A stretch of DNA of 51,408 nucleotides from an uncultured Pelagibacteraceae bacterium. GTDB lineage: Bacteria > Pseudomonadota > Alphaproteobacteria > Pelagibacterales > Pelagibacteraceae. The stretch covers positions 1-51,408 of the forward strand of contig CACJEN010000007.1 in the NCBI GenBank assembly GCA_902592445.1, given 5' to 3'. This document shows, piece by piece, positions 45,745 through 51,408 of this stretch (within the stretch, counting starts at the first letter, position 1; each line of letters begins with the position of its first letter). Below the pieces are notes generated by a model. The model ran no database searches. It saw only the letters and a program-made list of their open reading frames with translations, and had not been told where the DNA came from. A program made the position numbers and the translations under genes.

Positions 45745-46843
45745 GATTAGAAATAGAAATTATAACCTCACATGCTATAGCTTTCTCTTTTCCTATAATT
45801 CCTAATTTTTCAACTGTTTTACCTTTGAGATTTATTTTGTCTTTTTTGATGTTTAGTAATTTTGATATAGATTTTATGATTTTACTTCTATTTTTTGCAA
45901 CACTTGGCTTTTCACAAATTAAATTTATATCTATATTATTTAAATTATAGTTCTCTTTTTTTAAAGTTTCTAAAACCGGCTTAAGCATTTTAGTAGATCT
46001 AATATTTTTATATTTTAAGTCATTGTTCGGATATAGTGTTCCTATATCATTTTTTTTCATACATCCTAATAGCGCATCTATAATTGAGTGAATAATAACA
46101 TCTCCATCAGAATGTCCTTTTAAACCTGAATGATAAGGAATATGTATACCACCCAAATATAGTTTTTTACCCATTACTAATCTATGAATATCAAATCCAA
46201 TTCCATAAAAAGTTTTTAACTTAATTTTTTCTAAATCCTTAGTAGTAGTTATTTTAATGTTATCTTCTTCTCCTTTAATAAATTTGATTTTTAAATTGTT
46301 TCTAATAAATAATGTTGCCTCATCTGATATATATTTTTTATTATTTTTTGATAATTTGTAGAGTGTTTTAAAATCAAAACACTGAGGTGTTTGAGTTAAT
46401 ATTAAGTTTTCTCTTTTCAGATTAAATATATTTGCTCCCTCTCTATATTTTACAGAATGAACAGTATTAGTATATGGAACTACTGCTTTATTATTATTTA
46501 ATTCTCTTTTTAATCTTTTTAATAATTTAATTGAAAAATTTGGTCTAGCTGCATCGTGAATATATACATTTTTAAATTTCTTATTTTTAATATATTCAAG
46601 TGCTCTCTTTGATGATTCAAACCGTTCAGATCCCCCTTTTATTAATTTTATAGTTTTATCTTTTGGTTTTTTTATTTTTGAATTTGTTACAACAATTATT
46701 TCTTTGAATATCTTTGATTTTATTGCTTTTTCTATAGATCGATAAATTAACGGTTTCCCATTTAAAATATGAAATTGTTTAAGGGTATTCGATTTAAATC
46801 TCTTACCTTTACCTGCTGCAAGTAGTATAAAACAGTCGCTCAT
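45737..46843 (-). CDS. ispDF: Bifunctional IspD/IspF isoprenoid enzyme
   Basis: This 368-residue fusion joins two steps of the MEP pathway. The IspD part (about 1-210) has LLAAGKGKRFKS and HDAARPNF and makes CDP-methylerythritol. The IspF part (from about 215) has GFDIHRL (metal-binding D-x-H), GHSDGDV and KGKTVEKLG and makes the cyclodiphosphate. The fusion is common in alphaproteobacteria. It diverges from ntrY across only 36 bases. In other alphaproteobacteria dusB, ntrB and ntrC lie in between. Confidence 0.96.
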   Translation of the reverse strand: MSDCFILLAAGKGKRFKSNTLKQFHILNGKPLIYRSIEKAIKSKIFKEIIVVTNSKIKKPKDKTIKLIKGGSERFESSKRALEYIKNKKFKNVYIHDAARPNFSIKLLKRLKRELNNNKAVVPYTNTVHSVKYREGANIFNLKRENLILTQTPQCFDFKTLYKLSKNNKKYISDEATLFIRNNLKIKFIKGEEDNIKITTTKDLEKIKLKTFYGIGFDIHRLVMGKKLYLGGIHIPYHSGLKGHSDGDVIIHSIIDALLGCMKKNDIGTLYPNNDLKYKNIRSTKMLKPVLETLKKENYNLNNIDINLICEKPSVAKNRSKIIKSISKLLNIKKDKINLKGKTVEKLGIIGKEKAIACEVIISISNHD

Positions 46844-46879
46844 GTTAATATTTTATAAGTATTAATATACCTTTAAATT

Positions 46880-48655
46880 ATGTTTGCTTTGTTAAAAAGA
46901 AATTTGTTTATAATAATAATTTTTATTTTTACACTATCATTAGGTTTCTTAACTTTTTTAACATTTATAGGCAAAAGCTTTATTAATCTTAATGAACATA
47001 ATCTTCAAATCTTATTAATATTTAACTTTATATTATTGATAATTTTTTTTGTTTTAATTTTTTTGGATATCAAAAATTCAATTAAAAATAACATAAATGT
47101 AAAAGGTGCAATAGCAAATAAAAAGTATATCATTTCATTTGGATTATTTACATTAATTCCATCATTATTAATTTCTATATTTTCACTTTTTATTTTTTCA
47201 TTTGCTTTAGAAAAATATTTTGACACAAAAATTACATCTGCTGTAAATAATTCATATGAAATAGCAAAAAATTATGTTGAGGAAAAAAGAAATAAAATTG
47301 AATCAGAAATAATTTTAATTGCTTTTGATCTAAATAAATATTCAAACCTAATGAATGATAATCCTTTAAGATTTCAATCTTTATTAAATACCCAAAGATT
47401 TTTAAGAGATATTGATCAATTACATTTAATAAATGGAAATGGAGATTTAATTATTTCAGCAGCAAACTCTCCATATAAAAAAATTGAGGACAGAGCTATT
47501 AAAATGGTATTAAATGATGATAGACCATTAAAAATAATAAATACATTTGAGAATAAATCTGCAGCTGTAATTAGATTAACGAACTATAATGATACATTTT
47601 TATATGTAGTCAAATTAATTGATAAAAATATATCTCAATATTTAATACAGTCTGAAGAAGCTGTAAATTTTTATTACACAGTTGAAAATCAAAGCTTGGG
47701 TATAAGAATTTCTTTTGCTTTAATATATATAGCCTTAGTTACATTATTATTATTTTTATCTATTACAATAGCTATTCGATTTTCATCTAGATTTTTTATA
47801 TCAATTAATAATTTAATTTCAGCTTCAGAAAAAATTGGTAGAGGAAATTTAGACACTAAAGTACCAGAGTTAAAAGCTGATAAAGAAATGGAGCTCTTAA
47901 ATAAAAATTTTAATCTAATGATAGACAGACTTAAAAGCCAACAGGAAAAATTGCTTACTTCTGAAAGACATGAAGCTTGGGAAAATGTTGCTAGAAAACT
48001 TGCTCACGAAATAAAAAATCCGCTTACTCCTATACAGTTGACAGTTGATAATATTAAATCGAAGTACCTAAAAAATATTGACATAGAGAATAAAGATAAG
48101 TTTAAAAATAATCTTCAAACTATACAAAAACAAATCAAACAAATTGAAAACTTAGTTAATGAATTTTCAGATTTTGCACGAATGCCAAAACCTCTATTTA
48201 AAAAAAATAATTTAAATAAAGTTATAAATGAAAATATAAACCTAATTAATAAAATTGATTCAAATATAAAAATCAAACTTATTAATCATTTATCAAAAGA
48301 AATTAATATTAATTTTGATTTAGAACAATTTAATAGATTGTTTTTTAATTTGATTAAAAATTCTTTGGAAAGTATTCAAGAGAAAGCTCAAAAAGACAGC
48401 AAAATTGACAAAAATATAGATATAGAAATTAGGCAAAGAAGAGACTATATAATTGTTAATGTTATTGACAGTGGTATTGGTTTTAAAAACAAAAATACCA
48501 AAGAGTTAATAAAACCATATTTTACAACAAAAGAAAAAGGGACAGGCTTAGGACTTTCAATTGTAGATAAAATTATAAGTGATCACAATGGATCAATACA
48601 ATTTCTGAATCATAAAAATGGCGCAAAAGTACAAATCATATTACCAAATAAATAA
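46880..48655 (+). CDS. ntrY: Sensor histidine kinase NtrY
   Basis: This 591-residue membrane kinase has two to three N-terminal helices (within about 8-105), a periplasmic or extracytoplasmic segment to about 275, another helix at about 275-298, a HAMP domain to about 355, the phospho-acceptor His376 in L-A-H-E-I-K-N-P and an ATPase domain ending GTGLGLSIVDKII. The domain order fits NtrY, partner of NtrX, which links nitrogen or redox state to gene expression in alphaproteobacteria. ntrX follows after 4 bases. Confidence 0.93.
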   Translation: MFALLKRNLFIIIIFIFTLSLGFLTFLTFIGKSFINLNEHNLQILLIFNFILLIIFFVLIFLDIKNSIKNNINVKGAIANKKYIISFGLFTLIPSLLISIFSLFIFSFALEKYFDTKITSAVNNSYEIAKNYVEEKRNKIESEIILIAFDLNKYSNLMNDNPLRFQSLLNTQRFLRDIDQLHLINGNGDLIISAANSPYKKIEDRAIKMVLNDDRPLKIINTFENKSAAVIRLTNYNDTFLYVVKLIDKNISQYLIQSEEAVNFYYTVENQSLGIRISFALIYIALVTLLLFLSITIAIRFSSRFFISINNLISASEKIGRGNLDTKVPELKADKEMELLNKNFNLMIDRLKSQQEKLLTSERHEAWENVARKLAHEIKNPLTPIQLTVDNIKSKYLKNIDIENKDKFKNNLQTIQKQIKQIENLVNEFSDFARMPKPLFKKNNLNKVINENINLINKIDSNIKIKLINHLSKEININFDLEQFNRLFFNLIKNSLESIQEKAQKDSKIDKNIDIEIRQRRDYIIVNVIDSGIGFKNKNTKELIKPYFTTKEKGTGLGLSIVDKIISDHNGSIQFLNHKNGAKVQIILPNK

Positions 48656-48659
48656 TTAG

Positions 48660-50015
48660 ATGTCGGTTGAAATTTTAATCATTGACGATAATTCAGACAT
48701 AAGACTTATATTAGACGAGCTTATAAAAGATGCTGGATATAAAACTAGGTTAGCTGCAAATTTTAATCAAGCATTAACCGAAATAGACAAAAAACTTCCT
48801 GACGTGGCAATCATTGATGTAAAGTTAGACAAGGGAGATAATGACGGTATTCAACTCTTGAACCATATTAAGCAAAAAAATAATGATATACCTGTGATTA
48901 TGATTTCAGGCCATGCTAATATTGAAATGGCTATTAATTCTTTAAAATCAGGAGCTTTTGAATTTATACAAAAACCTTTCGATAAAGATAGATTGATTAA
49001 TTTCGTCAATAGAGCAGCTGAAAATTTTAAACTTAAAAAAGAAAACAAAAATTTAAGTAACAAATTATTCCATTCTTTTGAAATTATTGGCAAAAGCAAC
49101 AATATCGTTTCCATTAAAGATCAAATTGAAAAACTTTCGCAATCGGAAAGTAGAGTATTTATAAATGGCCCGACAGGATCCGGTAAGGAGTTAGTGGCAA
49201 GGAAAATTTATAAAAAATCAAAAAGAAGCAAAGGTCCGTTTGTAATTATCAATGGAGCTTTATTGGATGCAAAAAAATATGAATTAGAACTTTTTGGAGA
49301 AGAAAAAAAAGATGGATCTATTTTATATGGTGCATTTGAAAAAGCATCTGGAGGTGTATTACTAATCGACGAAGTAACTGAAATTCCTTTAGAAACGCAA
49401 TCTAAGATTTTAAGAGTAATGATTGATCAAAAATTTAAAAGATTAAATGGTAATCATGATATTAAAGCAGATATAAGAATTTTCTGTTCGACTAGCAAAG
49501 ACATGTCAACAGAAATAAAAAATGGAAATTTTAGAGAAGATCTTTTTCATAGACTAAACGTTTTTAATATCAAAATTGATTCATTAACAAACAGAATCGA
49601 GGATATTCCATTATTAGTTGATTATTTCATTGAAAACATTTGCAATACTTATAATTACAAAAAATTTTCAATAAATGATAATAATTATCTTCTTAATTAT
49701 GATTGGCCGGGCAATGTAAGAGAATTAAGAAACCTAATTGAGCGAATAGCAATCTTATCGCCTGGAGATAATCAGGATAAGATAATAAACATTATTAAAG
49801 AATCACTATCTAGATCTTTAGATGAAAACTTTTCTGTAACAGATACTCTTTCAGTACCACTTAGAGAGGCAAGAGAATCTTTTGAAAAAGAATATTTAAT
49901 TTCACAAATAAAAAAATTTGGTGGAAATATATCAAAAACTGCCAAATTTGTAGGCATGGAAAGGTCAGCCTTACATAGAAAGCTAAAAATTCTAGGAGTA
50001 AAGGATTTAAATTAA
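48660..50015 (+). CDS. ntrX: Response regulator NtrX
   Basis: This 451-residue regulator has a receiver domain (D9, D10, phospho-acceptor D53, K105), a sigma-54-type AAA+ domain (Walker A GPTGSGKE at 170-177, Walker B GVLLIDEV at 232-239, F-R-E-D-L-F-H-R-L-N) and a Fis-type helix-turn-helix (about 425-448). The loop that touches sigma-54 in activators (G-A-F-T-G-A) is missing. The corresponding stretch reads E-L-F-G-E-E-K-K-D-G-S at 210-220. It probably acts as a sigma-70 repressor or activator instead. It is directly followed by trkA. Confidence 0.94.
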   Translation: MSVEILIIDDNSDIRLILDELIKDAGYKTRLAANFNQALTEIDKKLPDVAIIDVKLDKGDNDGIQLLNHIKQKNNDIPVIMISGHANIEMAINSLKSGAFEFIQKPFDKDRLINFVNRAAENFKLKKENKNLSNKLFHSFEIIGKSNNIVSIKDQIEKLSQSESRVFINGPTGSGKELVARKIYKKSKRSKGPFVIINGALLDAKKYELELFGEEKKDGSILYGAFEKASGGVLLIDEVTEIPLETQSKILRVMIDQKFKRLNGNHDIKADIRIFCSTSKDMSTEIKNGNFREDLFHRLNVFNIKIDSLTNRIEDIPLLVDYFIENICNTYNYKKFSINDNNYLLNYDWPGNVRELRNLIERIAILSPGDNQDKIINIIKESLSRSLDENFSVTDTLSVPLREARESFEKEYLISQIKKFGGNISKTAKFVGMERSALHRKLKILGVKDLN

Positions 50016-51389
50016 ATGAATATTATCATATGTGGTGCCGGCAGAGTCGGTTTCACTATAGCAAAATTATTAACAGAACAAAATCACTCAATTACTGTGA
50101 TTGATCAATCTGGTGATGATATACAAAAAATCAATGACAGCCTTGATGTTAAAGCTATAGTTGGAAAAGCAACCTCCCCTTCAGTTTTGGAAAGAGCCAA
50201 TACTGGCGATGCTGACATGATTATTGCAGTTACTAGAAATGATGAAATTAATATGTTAATTTGTCAAATAGCATATTCAATTTTTAAAGTACCAAAAAAA
50301 ATTGCAAGAATCCGGTCTCAAGAATATCTAGATCCAAAATTTTCTATATTATTCAATAGGGAAAATCTGCCTATCGATTATGTTATTTCACCAGAGTTAG
50401 AAATAGCAAAATCTATACAAAGAAAACTAGAAGCCCCAGGTGCCCTCGATAATGTACCATTTGTAGAAAATAAAATTAGACTTTTAGAGATACTAATAGA
50501 GCATAATTGCCCAATAAATGGCATTAAACTAAATGACCTCACAAAAAAATTTCCAAAATTAAACGCATATATTTTAGGAGTTATAAGAAAAAGTGAATTT
50601 AAAATATTAAAGAAAAACGATTCTTTAGAACACCACGACAAGGCGTATGTAATGGTAAGTTCAAATCAAATGGATGAAACTCTAAAAGTTTTTGGCCATA
50701 ATGAAAAAAAATCTAATAAGATACTAATTATTGGTGGAGGCAACATTGGTTTTAATTTAGCTAAGAATATTGAGGAAACCTTTGATTCTGCAAGAGTAAA
50801 AATAATAGAAAAAAGTAAAGAAAGAGCAGAACTTATCGCAAATGATTTAAATGACACTATTGTTATAAATGGTAATGGTCTTGATGAAGATGTGTTAAAT
50901 GAGGCTAATATAGACGAAGTGGAGACAGTATTAGCTTTAACCAACGATGATGAAGACAATTTAATGGTAAGTGTACTTGTAGAAAAATTTTCTAAAGATA
51001 AAAGAACAATGGCATTGATAAACAAACCAAATTATTCGCTTTTACAAACATCTTTGAAAATCGATGACATGATTGACCCACGAATGGATACAGTATCTAG
51101 TATTCTTAAACATGTACACAAAGGTACTATAGAAAATGCTTATACAATCATGAATGGAGATTATGAGGTTATTGAAGCTGAAATATTAGAATCATCTGAT
51201 TTGGTAAATAAAGAATTAAAAGATTCTGATCTTCCAGATGATATAAGGATTGGATCTATACTTAGAGGAGAAGAGTTCATAAAACCTAGCTCAAACTATA
51301 AATTTCAAAAAAACGATATTATTGTATTGTTGTCTAAAAGAGATCAATTACCTACAGTAGAAAATTTGTTCAGAATAAGCTCTATATAA
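50016..51389 (+). CDS. trkA: Trk potassium uptake regulatory protein TrkA
   Basis: This 457-residue cytoplasmic protein has two RCK units, each an NAD-binding Rossmann domain plus a TrkA-C domain. The first nucleotide motif is G-A-G-R-V-G at 7-12. The second is IIGGGNIGFNLAKNIE at about 233-248. It gates the TrkH potassium channel in response to nucleotides. It starts directly after the ntrX stop codon. The ntrYX-trkA order is common in alphaproteobacteria. Confidence 0.97.
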   Translation: MNIIICGAGRVGFTIAKLLTEQNHSITVIDQSGDDIQKINDSLDVKAIVGKATSPSVLERANTGDADMIIAVTRNDEINMLICQIAYSIFKVPKKIARIRSQEYLDPKFSILFNRENLPIDYVISPELEIAKSIQRKLEAPGALDNVPFVENKIRLLEILIEHNCPINGIKLNDLTKKFPKLNAYILGVIRKSEFKILKKNDSLEHHDKAYVMVSSNQMDETLKVFGHNEKKSNKILIIGGGNIGFNLAKNIEETFDSARVKIIEKSKERAELIANDLNDTIVINGNGLDEDVLNEANIDEVETVLALTNDDEDNLMVSVLVEKFSKDKRTMALINKPNYSLLQTSLKIDDMIDPRMDTVSSILKHVHKGTIENAYTIMNGDYEVIEAEILESSDLVNKELKDSDLPDDIRIGSILRGEEFIKPSSNYKFQKNDIIVLLSKRDQLPTVENLFRISSI

Positions 51390-51395
51390 AATTTA

Positions 51396-51408
51396 ATGAG
51401 CAGATTTA
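51396..51408 (+). CDS. Possible start of the next gene (truncated by window edge)
   Basis: An ATG lies 7 bases after the trkA stop codon, and the frame (M-S-R-F...) is open to the window end. The tight spacing suggests a next operon member, for which trkH or hfq would be plausible. Four residues do not allow a call. Confidence 0.3.

Noticed and set aside
50666..51025. 119-residue open frame on the minus strand
   Set aside because: It is antisense to the second RCK unit of trkA, is serine- and leucine-rich in the way of antisense frames, and has no family features.
1..51408. tRNA, rRNA, CRISPR or prophage features
   Set aside because: The few gaps are all shorter than about 125 bases and contain no tRNA-like cloverleaf, repeat-spacer array or phage gene.

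Overview
The window reads as a chromosomal segment of a streamlined marine alphaproteobacterium, almost certainly a member of the SAR11 group (Pelagibacterales). The reasons are its very AT-rich base composition, its near absence of intergenic DNA (most neighbours overlap by 1 to 18 bases), its lysine- and asparagine-rich proteins, and its alphaproteobacterial gene order. There are no rRNA or tRNA genes, insertion sequences, phage genes or CRISPR arrays. No stretch longer than about 125 bases lacks a gene.

Layout. (1) 1-9107, plus strand: end of coaX, RNase J, a DUF1467 membrane protein, short-form proS, a LolC/E-type permease with LolD, and dnaE. (2) 9108-20862, plus strand: a GC-rich structured leader, then rpsB, tsf, frr, uppS, cdsA, dxr, bamA, skp, lpxD, fabZ, lpxA, lpxI and lpxB. 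This joins translation, isoprenoid and phospholipid synthesis, outer-membrane assembly and lipid A synthesis. (3) 20845-28254, minus strand: a PpiD-like protein, trpE, trpG, trpD, trpC, lexA (with an alphaproteobacterial SOS box) and gltX. (4) 28315-31861, plus strand: tpiA, secG, pyrG and kdsA. (5) 31858-43070: the most accessory-looking part. A five-gene minus-strand operon (type III CoA-transferase, aldehyde dehydrogenase, VOC protein, homocysteine-methyltransferase-like protein, serine hydrolase) stands back to back with a plus-strand TRAP transporter (dctPQM), followed by dusA, a TauE/SafE permease and malonyl-CoA decarboxylase. (6) 43079-51408: ftsB, lipA and a RatA/COQ10 protein (plus); pncC, pgpA and ispDF (minus); then ntrY, ntrX and trkA (plus).

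How the genes work together. Blocks 1 to 4 and 6 are housekeeping clusters whose order is familiar from Rhizobiales and Caulobacter, but with genes missing from their usual slots: pyrH, rseP, gltA, moaC/moeA, eno, pdhABC-lpd and ntrBC. Block 5 sits where eno and the pyruvate dehydrogenase genes usually lie, between kdsA and ftsB. It looks like an uptake and catabolism locus for a small organic acid or a methylated compound, and the substrate cannot be read from sequence. The most interesting non-coding signals are the rpsB leader, two antiparallel overlapping promoters between the CoA-transferase operon and dctP, and a strong terminator hairpin between dctP and dctQ whose 3' arm also carries the dctQ ribosome binding site.
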